64,000 nt of DNA from Bettongia penicillata ogilbyi (lineage: Eukaryota; Chordata; Mammalia; Diprotodontia; Potoroidae): the NCBI GenBank assembly GCA_023548195.1, contig JAJHZJ010000014.1, forward strand, positions 11,694,718 to 11,758,717, given 5' to 3'. Shown here piece after piece: positions 11,535-24,374 of the stretch (positions within the stretch are counted from its first letter, which is position 1; each line of letters starts with the position of its first letter). Made by a program: the position numbers and the translations under genes. Under the pieces are notes generated by a model that saw only the letters and a list, made by a program, of their open reading frames with translations, searched no databases and was not told where the DNA came from.

Positions 11535-11705
11535 CACCTTATTTCACCCCTCACTAGGAGAAAACTGAAGCTAATGGAATTCAAATGACTCTCCTTAAGT
11601 CATAGGGTTAATACATGTCAAAAGAAGAATTTGAAACAAAGACATCTGACTCTGTACCAGTAGATCAATTGGTTCACACTACAGCACAATAGTAAGATAA
11701 ATTAT
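11535..11705 (-). mobile_element. MIR-like SINE fragment, antisense
   Basis: The + strand shows the eroded pattern typical of the reverse side of MIR/CORE-SINEs: AGGAGAAAACTGAAGCTAAT (like GAGGAAACTGAGGC), then AAGTCATAGGGTTAATA, GAATTTGAAACAAAGACATC and TGACTCTGTACCAGT. Identity is low, so it is an old copy. Confidence 0.5.
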
Positions 11706-11822
11706 CATTAAGCCAAAAATGTATTGGCCTGAATTTATTTAATTTGCTCAAAGGAAGTTGAGGGTAAGGCTATGATAAACTACAAAGAAAATAAAATAGA
11801 AACTCCCTTTAAAACTGACATG

Positions 11823-11837
11823 GAAATAGAAGTGAGG
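11823..11837. repeat. HAL1 target-site duplication, left
   Basis: GAAATAGAAGTGAGG, identical to 14666-14680, immediately before the HAL1 5' end. Confidence 0.95.
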
Positions 11838-12469
11838 AGGGTAGGAGCCAAGATGGTGGAGTAGAAAGATTCACATATGCTAACTCCGAACCCACAGCCC
11901 ATAAAATACATATAAAGAAGAACTCCCAACAAATTCTGGAGCAGTGGAAGCCACACAACAATGGAGTGGAGGAGATTTCTGTTCCAGAGAGCCCTGAAAA
12001 ACCAACACCAAAGGTCCGTCAAACACTAGACTGGAGCAGAGCCCAGTCCTGTCTTGGCCGTGAGGCACCAACAGGAGCATATCAGGGCAGGCTTCAGGGA
12101 CAGAATCTCCAGTGGCCAGGAAGGTCCCTCCAACAACAGGTGCAAAGGTCAGTGAGAGAATCTTCATGGCTGTCCAAGAGGGAAGTGGGGTGCCTCTACA
12201 ACTCAGGCACCCTCTGAGGCAACAGCAGAGGAAGCAGCAGGCAGGGGCTCTCAAAGCAGACAGAAGGTCGGATCCATTACTGAAGGTCTCCACATAAACC
12301 CCCTGAGAGAACTGAGCCCTGTGTGGCAGCCATGCCCCAATCCAATGAGCTGAACTTAATCTCACACTGAATAGCAGCCCCAGCCCTACAGAAAGCCCTG
12401 AAGCTAGGGAGCAGCATTTGAATCTCAGACCCCAAGCACAGGCTGAGCAGATCTGGAAGCAAGGCAGGA

Positions 12470-13612
12470 GTGGAAAGGAATCTCAGAAGTCAAGTAACTG
12501 ACTGGGAAAATGCCCAGAAAAGGGAAAAAAATAAGACCATAGAAGGTTACTCTCTTGGTGAACAGATACCTCCTCCCTTACTTTCTGATGAGGAAGAACA
12601 ATGCTTACCATCAGGGAAAGACATAGAAGTCAAAGCTTCTGTATCCCAAACAACCAAAATAAATATTCAATGGGCTCAGACTATGGAAGAGTTCAAAAAG
12701 GATTTTGAAAATCAAGTTAGACAGGTGGAGGAAAAACTGGGAAGAGAAATGAGAGAGATGTAACAAAAGCATGAAAAACAAGTCAATACCTTGCTTAAGG
12801 AGACTCAAAAAAATGCTGAAGAAAAAAATACCTTGAAAAATAGGCTAACTCAATTGGCAAAAGAGGTTCAAAAAACCAATGAGGAGAAGAATAAATGCTT
12901 TAAAAAGCAGAATTAGCCAAATGGAAAAGGAGGTTCAAAAGCTCACTGAAGAAAATAGTTCTCTCAAAATTAGAATAGAACACAGGGAGGCTAATGACTT
13001 TATGAGAAACCAAGAAATCACAAAGCAAAACCAAAAGAATGAAATAATGGAAGAAAATGTGAAATATCTCATTGGAAAAACTGACCTGGAAAATAGATCC
13101 AGGAGAAACAACTTAAAAATTATAGGACTACCTGAAAGCCATGATCAAAAAAAGAGCCTAGACATCATCTTTCATGAAATTATCAAGGAAAACTGCCCTG
13201 ATATTCTAGAACCAGAGGACAAAATAAGTACTCAAGGAATCTACTGATCACTGCCTGAAAGAGATCCAAAAAGAGAAACTCCTAGGAACATTGTGGCCAA
13301 ATTCCAGAATTCCCAGGTCAAGGAGAAAATATTGCAAGCAGCTAGAAAGAGAAAATTAAGTATTATGGAAATACAATCAGGATAACACAAGATCTAGCAG
13401 CTTCTACATTAAGGGATTGAAGGGTGTGGAATAGGATTTTCCAGAAGTCAAAGGAACTAGGACTCAAACCAAGAATCACCTACCCAGCAAAACTGAGTAA
13501 AACACTTCAGGGGAAAAAATGGTATTCCAATGAAATGGAGGACTTTCAAGCATTCTTGATGAAAAGACCAAAGCTGAAAAGAAAATTTGACTTTCAGACA
13601 CAAGAATGAAAA
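12470..13612 (+). pseudogene. HAL1 ORF1 (L1 ORF1p-like), decayed
   Basis: The frame opens at MERNLRSQVTDWENAQKREK. The acidic N-terminal part runs to about 12640, then a long coiled coil rich in E, K, Q and N (12660-12990). The RRM domain begins near YLIGKTDLENRSRRNNLKII, GLPESHDQKK (13060-13160). The C-terminal domain includes LKPRITYPAKLS and ends FDFQTQE at 13609. A nonsense codon interrupts at about 12761 (TAA where CAA is expected), and frameshifts lie near 12890 and after 13230. No RNA-binding protein is made. The domain order is that of L1 ORF1p. Confidence 0.85.
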
Positions 13613-13743
13613 GAAGCATGAAAAGGTAAACAGCAAAGAGAAGTCATAAGGAACTTACTAAAGTTAAACTGTTTATATTCCTACATGGAATGACAATATT
13701 TGTAACTCTTGAAACTTTTCAGTATCTGGGTAGTTTCTGGTAT

Positions 13744-13830
13744 TACTCACACACACACACTCACACACACAGGCACATGCACACGCACACGCACACACAC
13801 AGACACAAACACACACAGACATGCACGCAC
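13744..13830. repeat. (CA)n microsatellite
   Basis: Interrupted CA/GCAC repeats in the HAL1 3' UTR. They match the TG tracts of the antisense HAL1 copies at 7778, 40938 and 42606. Confidence 0.95.
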
Positions 13831-14665
13831 ACACAAAGAGACAGAGAGCACAGAATGAAATGAATAGGATGAGGTTATGTCTTAAAAAATGAAATTAATT
13901 AGTGAGAGATAAATGTATTGGGAGGAGAGAGGGAGAAATGGAAAGGGACAAATTATCTCTCACAGAAGAGGCAGGTAGGAGACTTTTTCGTGGAGGGAAA
14001 AATAGGGGAGCTGAGAGAAAAACAAGAACTTTCATCACACTCGACTAAAGGAAGGAATAAAATACACACTCATTTTGATATGAAAACCTATCTTACAATA
14101 CAGGAAAGTGGAGGAGAAGGGGATAAGCAGGGTGGGGGGATGATGGAAAGGAAGGCAATGGGAGGAGGGAGTAATTTGAAATCAGCACTCTTAGGGAAGG
14201 ACAGGATCAAAAGAGAGAAGAGAAGCAGTGGGGGGCAGGATAGGATGGAGGGAAATATAGTTAGTCTTGCACAACACGACTATTATTGAAGTCATATGCA
14301 AAACTACACATATATGACTTATATTGAATTGCCTGCCTTCCAAAAGGAAATGGGTGGGGAGGGAGGAATGGGGAGAAGTTGGAACTCAAAGTTTTAGGAA
14401 CAACTGTTGAATATTGTTCTTGGTACTAGGAAATAGGAAATACACATAATGGAGAATAGAAAGTTATCTGGCTGTACAGGGCAAAAGAGAAGATGGGACA
14501 AGGGAAGGGAGGGATGATAGAAGAGAGGGCAGATTGGTAATAGGGGTAATTAGAATGCTCAGTGTATTGGGGTGGGGGAGGGGACAAATAGGAAGAAAAT
14601 TTGGAACCCAAAATTTTGTGAAAATGCATGTAAAAAGTTAAATAAATAAATTTATTAAAAAGAAA

Positions 14666-14680
14666 GAAATAGAAGTGAGG
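14666..14680. repeat. HAL1 target-site duplication, right
   Basis: GAAATAGAAGTGAGG, identical to 11823-11837, directly after the HAL1 A-rich tail. Confidence 0.95.
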
Positions 14681-15160
14681 GGAAATACTTTTGGGTAGTT
14701 TGAAATAAATCAGAATCTTTTAGTAAGACATATTATAAATATAGTTATATCTATATAATATTATTTTCAGAATTTGGAATTAATTATTTATTATATATGC
14801 ATGTCCCATCCCACATATTTTTCCCAACTGTAGCAAACTTGGTATCTTTAAAGTAAATTCTTTTTTGTAATGATGATTATCTGATTATAGGGAATGTCAT
14901 TTTCTGTGTTTTGATACATGAATTAGATAATAATTTCTCTCTAGTCTTTTTGAGCAGGTAATTAGTGTTAAGCATTGAAGTGGAAAATTAGTTGAGTAAG
15001 GCTTTTTTAAATGCAAGAAAATCAGATGAATACACACACAATCAAATACACACATAGACACACATATACATAACCGAAAAGCTTTTCTGAGTTCTGCTTT
15101 CAATTATAATTTAAAATGCTGTTTTTAAATTCTCAATTATTTCAATTTTGCATTGCTTTA
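14681..15160. other. Gene-free AT-rich interval
   Basis: Very AT-rich, with a short CA/TA tract at about 15032-15071. Nothing recognisable as a gene. Confidence 0.5.
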
Positions 15161-16135
15161 ATATTTATTTATTTTTCATTTAAAAACATCTTTCCATTCC
15201 TTTTTTAATATTTTGCCTCCAAATTCCCTCCCTTAACTGACCCCTCAATGAGAACATAAGCAAATCTATAAAACATATTTCTGTTTTAAAAAACAGAAGG
15301 AACAAAAAGGTTAAAAAGGATGCTTTAACTGCATTCATATTCCTATAGTTCTTTCTCTGAAGGTGAATAGCATTTTTCACCGTAATTTCTTATGAATTAT
15401 CTGGGATCCTTTTATGTCTGAGAATACAAAAGTATTTCACAATGATTATCATACAATATTGTGGTTACTGTGTGTACCTATCCTAGTTCTGCTCATGTCA
15501 CTTAGTAGCAGTTAATGTAAGTCTTCTGTTCCCAAAATGCTCTGAATCTGCCTACCATTTAATCCAGTAATGCTACTACTAAATTTGTATCCCAAAGGGA
15601 TAAAACAAATGGAAAAAGGTCCTCGATGTACAGTGATATTTATATCACCTCTTTGTTTGGTGGCAAAGAACAAGAAATTGAGATGATGCCCATCAACTGG
15701 AGAATGATTGAAAAAATTGTGGTATATGACTGTGATGGAATACTATTGAGCAATGAGAAATGATGAGGAAAAACTTGGAACAAATTTTTCTCTAGAATAT
15801 TTGAATCAGTCCGAAAATCTACTAAAAGTGCTCTGATGTGGCAATTTTCCCACTTTGCCTCCGTTTTTCATTTTCATTTTTCATATTATTAGTCACTCTC
15901 ATAGGTGTGTGGCAGTACTTCAGAATAATTTTTATTTGCATTTCTGTGATCAGTAGTGATTTAGAGCATTTTTCCATATGACTATATATATTTTTTATTT
16001 CTGCCTGTTCATATATCTGACACTTTACCAATTGTAGAAAATCTTGTATTCTTCTCAATTTGGTTCAGGTCACTCTATTTGAAGAATGAGACCTCAAGTG
16101 AAGAGAGACTGGTTGAAATTTTTCAGTTACTTCCC
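15161..16135. mobile_element. Old L1 3' fragments in opposed orientations
   Basis: 15161-15520 resembles the reverse complement of an old L1 3' UTR. About 15530-15800 reads as L1 ORF2 C-terminus in sense (TGGTATATGACTGTGATGGA, typical of the region near the ORF2 end). 15822-16058 is ORF2 C-terminus in antisense (AEIKNIYSHMEKCSKSLL, ITEMQIKIILKYCHTPMRV). The alternating polarity suggests an inverted or multiply interrupted old copy. Confidence 0.6.
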
Positions 16136-16194
16136 ATCATCAATAATAACAAAGTGTAACAAGTAACATCTTCCTATGAAGGAATGTAAGCAAT

Positions 16195-19100
16195 TTACTT
16201 TTTTTTATTACATTGTTTTCAGTGTTCGACAGTTTCATATGTCTTAGATCTTTTCCCTTTCCCCCTCCCCATTTCCTCCTCCATCTGCACTCTCTTCCTG
16301 AGAAGGCATACCATCTTATATAGTTTCTACATGTACCTTCCTATTAAATACATATGGCATAGAAGAATTGAAATGAATGGGAGAAACCATAAAACAAAAC
16401 AAAACATAATACAAAGAAAATGATCTCTTTCTATCTACAATCCAATTCCATAGTTCTTTTTCTGGATGTGGAAGACATTTTGACTCAAGTTGATTGGAAT
16501 TTTTTTAAGTCTATGCATTTCAGTGAAGTACTATGTCTACCAGAAAAGTTCCTCACACACTGTGGTTGTTGCTGTGCAGAAAGTTTTCCTGGTTCTGTTC
16601 TTTTCACTCAGCATCAGTTCATGTAAGTCTCTCCAGGCTTCTCAGAAGTCTTTCTGTTAGTCGTTTCACATAACACAATAGTATTCCATTACATTCATAT
16701 ACAAAAACTTGCTCAGTCATTCCCCAATTGATGAGCATTATCTTGATTTTCAGTTTTGGGCCACCAGAAAGAGAGCTGATCTAAATATTTTTGACTATGT
16801 GGGACCCTTTACAATTTCTGTGCTCCCTTTAGGATAGAGTCCCAGAAGGGATATTGCTGGGTCAAAGGCTATGCCCTGTTTTGTAGCCCTTTGGGTATAG
16901 TCCCAAATTGCTCTCCAGAATGGTGGGATCAACTCAAAATGAAATAGTTTTCCAACTCTGCCACATCCTTTCCAACATGTATTGGCATCCTGTTTTGTCA
17001 TGTTAGCCAATCAATCCGATATGTGTGATATGGTACTTCAGAGTTGTTTTGATTTGCCTCTCTCTAATCAATAGTTATTTAGAGACTTTTTTCATATTAA
17101 TTATAGATTTAATTTCTTCACCTGAAAACCTTTTGTACATAGCCTTTGACCAGTTATCAATTGGGGAATGACATATTCTTGTACATTTGACTCAGTTCTC
17201 CATATATTTTTAGAAATGAGGCCCTTCTTACAGACACGAGTTGCAAAAATTCTTTCCCAATTTTCTGCTTCCCTCTTAACCTTGGTTACATTGGGTTTGT
17301 TTGTGGAAAAACTCAGTTTAACGTAATCAAAATTATCCATTTTGCACTTCATAATGTTCTCTTGTTTGGTCATAAATTTCTCTATTTTTCATAAATCTGA
17401 TAAATACACTGTCTTGCTCCCATAACATGTTTATAGTATCAATATTTGCACCTACATCATATATTCATTTGAACTTTATTCTTGGATATGTTGTCAGGCT
17501 TTGGTCCATGCCCACTTTCTGCCACAATATTACCCAGCTTTTCCAGCAATTTTTGTCAAACAATGAGTTCTTATACCAGAAACTGGAGTCCTCGGGTTTA
17601 TCAAACAGTAGATTGCTATATTCATTGACTACTGTGTGTCTTCAATACCTAACCTATTCCACTGGTCTACCTTCTGTTTCCTAGTCAGTACCTACTGGTT
17701 TTGATGATTGCTGATTTATAATACAGTTTGAGATCTTCCCTAGTATTTCTCTTCATGAGTTCCCTTGATTTTCTGGACGATTTGTTCTTAGAGATGAATT
17801 CTGGAAGTATTTTTTCAAGTTCTAGAAAATAATTACCTGGTACTTTGTTATGGCACTGAATAAATATATTAATTTAGGTAGAATTGCCATTTTTATTATA
17901 TTAGCTTGGCCTGTGCACAGGCAACTATTGTTTTTGCACTTATTTAAATCTGACTTTATTTGTAGGAGAAGTGTTTTATAATAGTGTTCATGTAGTCCCT
18001 GGGTTTGTTTTGGCAAGTAGACTCTCAGACACTTTAGTGTGTCTACCATAGTTTAAATGGGAATTCTCTTTCCATCTCTTGCTGCGGGGCTTTGTTACTA
18101 CTATGCAGAAATGCAAAAGATTTGTGTGGGTTTATTTTGTAACCTGCAAACTTGTCAAAGTTGTTTGTTATTTCAAGTAGTTTTTTACTTGACTCTCTGG
18201 GATTCTCTAAGTATATCATCATATCATCTGCAAACAGTTATAACTTAGTTTCTTCTTTGCTGATTCTAATTCCTTCAATTTCTTTTTCTTCGCTTATTGC
18301 TACAGCTAGTGTTTCTACTATCATATTGAATAAAATGGTGTTATTGGATATCCTTGTTTCACTCCTGATCTTATTCAATTTGCATCTAGTTTGTCCCCAT
18401 TGCACATAATGCTTGCAGTGGTTTCACATGCATACGGCTTATTATTTTATGGAAAGTTTCATTTATTCCTATGCTTTCCAGTGTTTTCCATAGGAATAGG
18501 TGTTGTATTTTGTCAAAAGCCTTTTCTGAATCTATTGAGATAATCATGCAGTTTCTGTTAGTTTTATTGTTCATATGATCAATAATGCTTACAGTTCTAA
18601 TATGGAAGCAGACCTACATTGCTAGTACAAGTCCTACCTGGTATTAATGTATTATTCTCATGAGAATTAGCTGTATTCTTTTAGCTAATACCTCATTTAA
18701 ATTTTTTTAGATCCATATTCATTAAAGAAATTGGTTTATGATTTCCTTACTCTTCCTGGTTTAGGTATCAGAACCATGTTTGTATCATAAAAAGAATTTG
18801 GTAGAATTCCTTCTTCCTCAATTTTCCCAATTACCCTATATAGCATTAGAATTAATTGTTCTTTAAATGTCTTATAGAATTTACTTGTAAATCCATCTGG
18901 CCCTGGATATTTTTTTTCCTAAGGAGTCCACTGATGCTTTGTTCAGTTTCTTTTTCTGAGATGATGATATTTAAATACTGAACTTCCTCTTCTGTTAATC
19001 TGTTCAATTTGGATTATATCAATGATTACTGTGTCCTCTGAATCTAGCACTTGTGGATCATTTTCCTTGATGATTTCTTGGATGATATTGTCCAGGGTCT

Positions 19101-20147
19101 TTTTAATCATGACTTTCTGGTAGAGCAATAACTCTTAAATTTTCTCTCCTGGATCTATTTTCCAAGTTACTTGTTTTTCAAAGTAGATATTCTACATTTT
19201 CTTCTATATTTTCTCTCTTTAGATTCTGTTTGACTTACTCATGATGTATCATAGTCATTAACTTCTATTTGCCCAAATTATCAAATTTTTTATTCAGGTA
19301 ACTTTGAATCTCCTTTTCCATCTATCCCAATTCTTCCTTTTAAGGAATTCTTTTTTCCATTTAGGCTTTGTACTTTCTTTTTCATTTTTCTAATTGTCCT
19401 TGTAGATTATTCTGTGATTTTTTTCTCATATTTTTAAGGCCATTGGTGAGTTTTTCTTCTACCTCTCTAATTTAACTTTTGAAATCCTTCCTAAGCTCAT
19501 CCAAGTAGGCTCTTTGTGCTTCAGACAGACTCATATTCTCTTCTGAAGTTTCAGATGGGAGTACTGTCTCAATGCTGACCTCTTTGGTATTTCTGTTTTG
19601 GTCCTTGTCCCCATAGAAAGATTCTATGGTCTTTTCTTTTCTGCTTTGCTTCTTACTCATGCTGATCACAATTTTCCTGACTTTTAAAGGAGATATCTGT
19701 GTCTGGGGCACAGGAAGCTCTGTCCCACAGTTCTTGTGCCTAAAACTTGAGACTTTGTGTCTTTTGGCCTCTGGTTCTTTCAGCTAGAAGCTAAAATGCT
19801 GCAGCTTATCTGGTGCTGAGGTGACTGGTGTTGGAAAGCAGAGGGCAGGTGAGGCTTTTTTGGGTTTCCCTGAAGTTACCCTGGAGCTAACTCTTTAAAA
19901 GTGTGGTAGGGGTGGTCTGGCCAAAGCAGGTCACCTCTGCTAAGAAAGGGCATAGACTTGCTCAGTGATGGGTGAACCTCTATGGGCTAGTGTATTCCTG
20001 ATTCCAATGGGATACTGAGGCACTCCTGATGTCCTGGTGTTGGTGGTTGCAGGCTTCACTCCACTGGGATTCAGGATTTTCTCCAGTCTTCCTGAGGTGG
20101 AACTGTCTGGAACAGGTCTGGTCTTTCACTGGTCCCCTTCAGTATAA
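16195..20147 (-). mobile_element. L1, antisense, internally deleted (L1 no. 3)
   Basis: The minus strand reads a 5' UTR (20147 to about 19690), ORF1 N-terminus (19690-19480, starting MPQTQISPLKV with the true start likely at MSKKQSRKEK), part of the coiled coil and RRM (19440-19020), then jumps near 19010 directly into the RT part of ORF2 (18960 down to 17100) and the 3' UTR. The ORF1 C-terminus, the inter-ORF spacer and the whole endonuclease domain are missing. RT motif A (SIDSEKAFDKIQH, about 18535-18500) and motif C (FADD, about 18225) are intact, unlike the other copies, but frameshifts disable it. Confidence 0.85.
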
Positions 20148-20350
20148 GCAATATGATATAGATATCCTTATTGCCCTAAAAGACAGTAAAGGGGAAGAGG
20201 AAAAGAGGGGGTGGCAAAAGGGAAGGTGTAGGAAAGGATAATCAGAATGTATGTCATAGGGGGGAGTGAAGAGACAGGGAGAAAATCTGGAAGTGAATAT
20301 CTCATGGAAATGTATACTGAAAACTAAAAGTAAATTAATAGCAGTTTCAA
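20148..20350 (+). mobile_element. Sense L1-type 3' end fragment
   Basis: A purine-rich stretch ends with ATGGAAATGTATACTGAAAA and a TAAATTAAT tail, like the 3' end of an L1-type element in sense. It abuts the 5' end of the antisense L1. Confidence 0.4.
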
Positions 20351-20377
20351 AATGCTCTTGTTTTCAGTGAATTTGCA

Positions 20378-20425
20378 TATACATACATACATGTATACAT
20401 ACATACACACATACATACCTACATA
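20378..20425. repeat. (CATA)n microsatellite
   Basis: Imperfect CATA/CACA tetranucleotide repeats. The bases up to about 20500 look like an old antisense L1 ORF1 fragment. Confidence 0.85.
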
Positions 20426-22208
20426 TATTCCATTTGGCTAGTTTGGTTTTTAAGGACTTCTCTTCAATGAATTTTTGTGCCACTTTTATATACTCTGATT
20501 TTTTAAAATTAATTCTATTTATTTTCAGTGCTTTACAATCACTACCATATAACTTAGATTATTATCTTTTTCTCCCTTCCCCTTCACTCCCACCTCCCTC
20601 CCTGCGATAGCATACAATTTTATATAAGTTCTACATATACATTCGTATTAAATAGGTTTTCACTACAGTCATGCTGTGCAGAAGAACTAAAATGAATGGG
20701 AGAAATCATTTAATAAACCAAAACGCTATACACACACAAAAATGATCTGCTATATGTTGAGATGAATTCCATAGTTCTTTCTCTGAACGTGGAAGTTATT
20801 TCTCCTTAGAAGACCATTGGCTATTTTTTTTAAGTCCTGGAGTTGCTACGAAGTTCCAAGTCTACCAGAAAAAACTCTCACACACTGTGGTTGTTGCTGT
20901 GCACAAAGTTCTCCTGGTTCTACTCCTTTCACTCAGCATCAGTTCACATAAGTATTTCCAGGCTTCTCTGAAGTCTTCCTATTTATCATTCCTTATAGTG
21001 CAATAGTATTTCATTACATTCATATGCCATAATTTATTCAGCCATTCCACAATTGATAGGCTTCTCCTTGATTTTCAGTTTTTGGCCATCAAAAAGAGTG
21101 CTGCTGTATATATTTTTGTACATATGGAATCCTTTCCCATTTCTATGATCTCTTGGGAAAACAGTCCTAGAAGAGATATTGCTGGGTCACAGGGTATGTA
21201 TATTTTTGTAGCCCTTTGAGAATAGTCCCAAATTGCTCTCCAGAATGGTTGGATCAGCTCACAGCTCCACCGATAATGTATTGGTCCTTCAACTCTCCCA
21301 CATCCTCTCCAACATTTATCATCTTCTTGTTCTATCATGTTTGCCAACCTAACAGATGTACTGTGGCCCCTCAGAGTTGTTGTGATTTGCATCTGTCTAA
21401 TCAAAAGTGATTTAGAGCATATTTTTTCATATGACTGTAGATATCTTTAATTACTTCCTCTGAAAATTGCTGGTTCATATTCTTTGATCATTTATCAATT
21501 GGGGAATGACTTGTTGACTCAATTCTTTATATATTCTACAAATGAGGCCTTTATCACTGACATTAGCTGTAAAAATTCTTCCCCAGTTTTTGACATTCAT
21601 AGGAATTTTGGTTGCATTGAATTTTGTTATGAAAGAACTTTTCAGTTTAATATAATCAAAATTATACATCTTGCACTTCATAATACTTTCTATCTCTTCT
21701 TTAGTCAAAAATTATTCCCTTCTCCATAATTCTGATAAATACACTATTCCTTGCTCCACCAATTTCTCCATAGAATCAATGTTTATACCTAGATCATGTA
21801 CCCATTTGGATTTTATTCTTGTGTACGGTGTCAGGCATTGGTCTATGTCTAGTTTCCACCATACTTTTATCCAGTTTTCCCAGCAATTTTTGTCACGCAG
21901 TGAGTTCTTACCCCAGAAGCTGGGGTCCTTGGGTTTATCAAACAGAAGATTGCTATATTACCTACTGTGTCTTGAGTACCTAGCATATTCCACTTGTCTA
22001 CCCTTCTACTTCTTAGCCAGTACTAAGTGGTTTTTATAATTGCTGCTTTATAAAACAACTTGAAATCTGGGAGCACTAGGTCACCTTTCCCAGTATTTCC
22101 TTTCATTAGTTCCCTTGATATCCTGGACCTTTTTCTTTTCCAGATGAATTTTGATGCTATGTTTCCAGCTCTAGAAAGTAATTATCTGAAAGTTTAATTG
22201 GGATGCCA

Positions 22209-23255
22209 CTAAATAAGTAAATTAATTTTGGTAAAATTGTCATTTTTATTATATTGATTCAGCCCTATCCATGAGCAACTGATGTTTTTCCAGTTACTTA
22301 GATCTGACTTTATTTGTGTGATAAGTATCTTGTAGTTTTGTTCATATAGTCCTTGGGTTTGTTTTGGCAGGTCAACTCCTAAATATTTTATAGTGTCTAC
22401 TCTAGCTTTAAATGGAACTTTTATTTCTATCTCTTGCTGTTGGGCTTTGTTACTAATATGTAGAAATGCAGAAGATTTTTGCAAGTTTATTTTGTAACCT
22501 GCTACTTTGCCAGAGTAGTGTATTATTTCAAAGGGGTTTTTACTTGAATATCTGGGATTTTCTAAGTATATCATGATTTCATCTGCAAAGAGTGACCACT
22601 TAGTTTCTTCTTTGCCTGTTATATTTCCTTCAAGTTTTTTATCTTGTCTAATTGCTATAGCTAACATGTCTAGTACCACATTGAATAATAGTGGTGATAA
22701 TGGAAATCCTTGTTTCACCACTGATCTTACTGGGAATGCATCTAGCATATTACCACTGCATATAATAATTCCTGAAGGTTTTAGGTAGATACTGCTTGTT
22801 ATTTTTTGTAAAGTTCCCTTTATTCCTATGCTCTTCCAAATTTTTAATAGGAATGGGTGTTTTATTTTGTCAAAAACGTTTTCTGCATATATTGAGAAAT
22901 TTATGTGATTTCTGTTAGTTTTCTTGCTGATATTATCAAAAATGCTAATAGTTATGCTAATATTGATCCCACCCTGCATTCCTGGTATGAATCCTACCTG
23001 ATCATAACGTATTATTCTTGTGAGAAGTTCCTGTATTCTTTTTGCTAATGTCTTATTTAAAATTTTTGCATCTATATTCATTGGAGAAATTGGTCCATAA
23101 TTTTCTTTCTTTTTGTCTCTTCCTGGTTTAGGTATCAGAACCATATTTGTTTCATATAAAGAATCTGGGAGTACTTCATCTTCCCCAATTTCCCCAAATA
23201 GTCTATATACTATTGAAATTAACTGTTCTTTAAATGTTTGATAGAATTCACTCAT
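22209..23255 (-). pseudogene. L1 ORF2 reverse-transcriptase domain, longest open piece
   Basis: A 348-codon open stretch covers the L1 RT fingers, palm and thumb: [87 protein letters not shown] and [18 protein letters not shown]. Motif A reads YAENVFDKI where active L1 has an aspartate at the first position, and motif C reads FADE instead of FADD. Two catalytic positions are therefore altered despite the long open frame, so the enzyme would be inactive. The frame is still open over the RT but has no start, endonuclease or full C-terminus. Confidence 0.85.
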
Positions 23256-23410
23256 AAATTCACCTGGCCATGGAGATTTTTTCCTAGGGGTGTGTTCACT
23301 TTCTATTGTGGTGTATTGGTGTGTTCAATTTCTATTTCTGAGATGGGTTAAATATTCAACTTCCTCTTCTGTTAATCTGAGCAATTTATATTTTTTAAAA
23401 AATACTTAAT

Positions 23411-24374
23411 CGATCAGGGGGAGGAGCCAAAATGGCAGAGTAGGAAGATTCACATATGCTAGCTCCGAACCCACAGCCTATAAATTACCTGTAAAGAGGA
23501 ATTCCCAGCAAATTCTGGGGCAGTGGAAGCCGCACAACAACAGAGTGGAGGAGATTTCTGTTCCAGAGAGCCCTGAAAAACTGACTCAAAATGTCAATCT
23601 CGCATCGGACCTGGAGCAGAACCCAGCCCTGCCTTGGCCGCACAGCACCTAAGGAGCAGATCTGAGCAGGCTTCAGGGACGGAATCTCTGGTGGCCATGA
23701 AGGTTCCTCAGCCCACAGTCAGTACAGGTCAGTGAGAGACATTTTGGGCTGACCGAGAGGGGAGCAGGGTGTCTCCATAACTCAGCTCACCTTGAGAGAC
23801 AGTGGCAGAGGCAGCAGCAGACCGCAGCTCCCAAATCAGGCAGGAACTCGGATCCATTGTTGAAGGTCTCCTCATAAACCCCCTGAGGGAACAGAGCCTG
23901 GGTGGTGGCCCTGCCCCCACCTGAGAAATTGAACTTAATCTCACTTTGAATAACAGCCCCACTCCCCACTGAAAGCCCTGAGACTGGGAAGCAGCATTTG
24001 AATCTCACACCCGAAGCACTTGCTGGGCAGATCTGGAGGTGAGGAGCAGGTGAAGAGGAATCTCTGAAGTCAAGTAACTGACTGGGAAAATGCCCAGAAA
24101 AGGGGGAAAAAAATAAGACCATAGAAGGTTACTTTGTTGGTGAACAGATATTTCTTCCTATCCTTTCCGATGAGGAAGAACAATGCTTACCATCAGGTAA
24201 AGACATAGAAGTCAAGGCCTTTGCATCTCAAACATCCGAAATAGATATTCAATGGGCTCAGGCCATGGAAGAGCTCAAAAAGGAAATATAGTTAGTCTTA
24301 CACAACATGACTATTATCGAAGTCATTTGAAAAACTACACAGGTATGGCCTGTATTGAATTGCCTCCCTTCCCA
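23411..24374 (+). mobile_element. HAL1 deletion derivative, sense
   Basis: This begins at GGAGGAGCCAAAATGGCAGA and matches the HAL1 5' UTR at 11838-12470 closely, then the start of ORF1 to AATGGGCTCAGGCCATGGAA (about 24250). Near 24285 it jumps to HAL1 3' UTR sequence (matching 14255-14345) and ends at about 24374 without a poly-A tail. The ORF1 coiled coil, RRM and C-terminal domain are gone. It sits where L1 no. 4 should encode its endonuclease. Confidence 0.75.

Larger units (their letters stand above)
11838..14665 (+). mobile_element. Complete HAL1 (half-L1, ORF1-only) retrotransposon
   Basis: This is a 2.8-kb sense element with an L1-type 5' UTR starting near GGAGCCAAGATGGTGGAG (11847), a single ORF1-like reading frame (12470-13612), a CA microsatellite, a purine-rich 3' UTR and an A/T-rich tail at 14640-14665. 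There is no endonuclease or reverse transcriptase, the defining layout of HAL1 elements, which move using L1 enzymes. It is flanked by a perfect 15-bp target-site duplication, GAAATAGAAGTGAGG, at 11823-11837 and 14666-14680. That proves both ends and full-length insertion. The ORF has since decayed. Confidence 0.9.

Noticed and set aside
23729..24122. Minus-strand ORFs of 77 and 111 codons rich in Ser, Pro and Leu
   Set aside because: They are the reverse side of the HAL1 5' UTR; the same shadow appears at 11880-12365.
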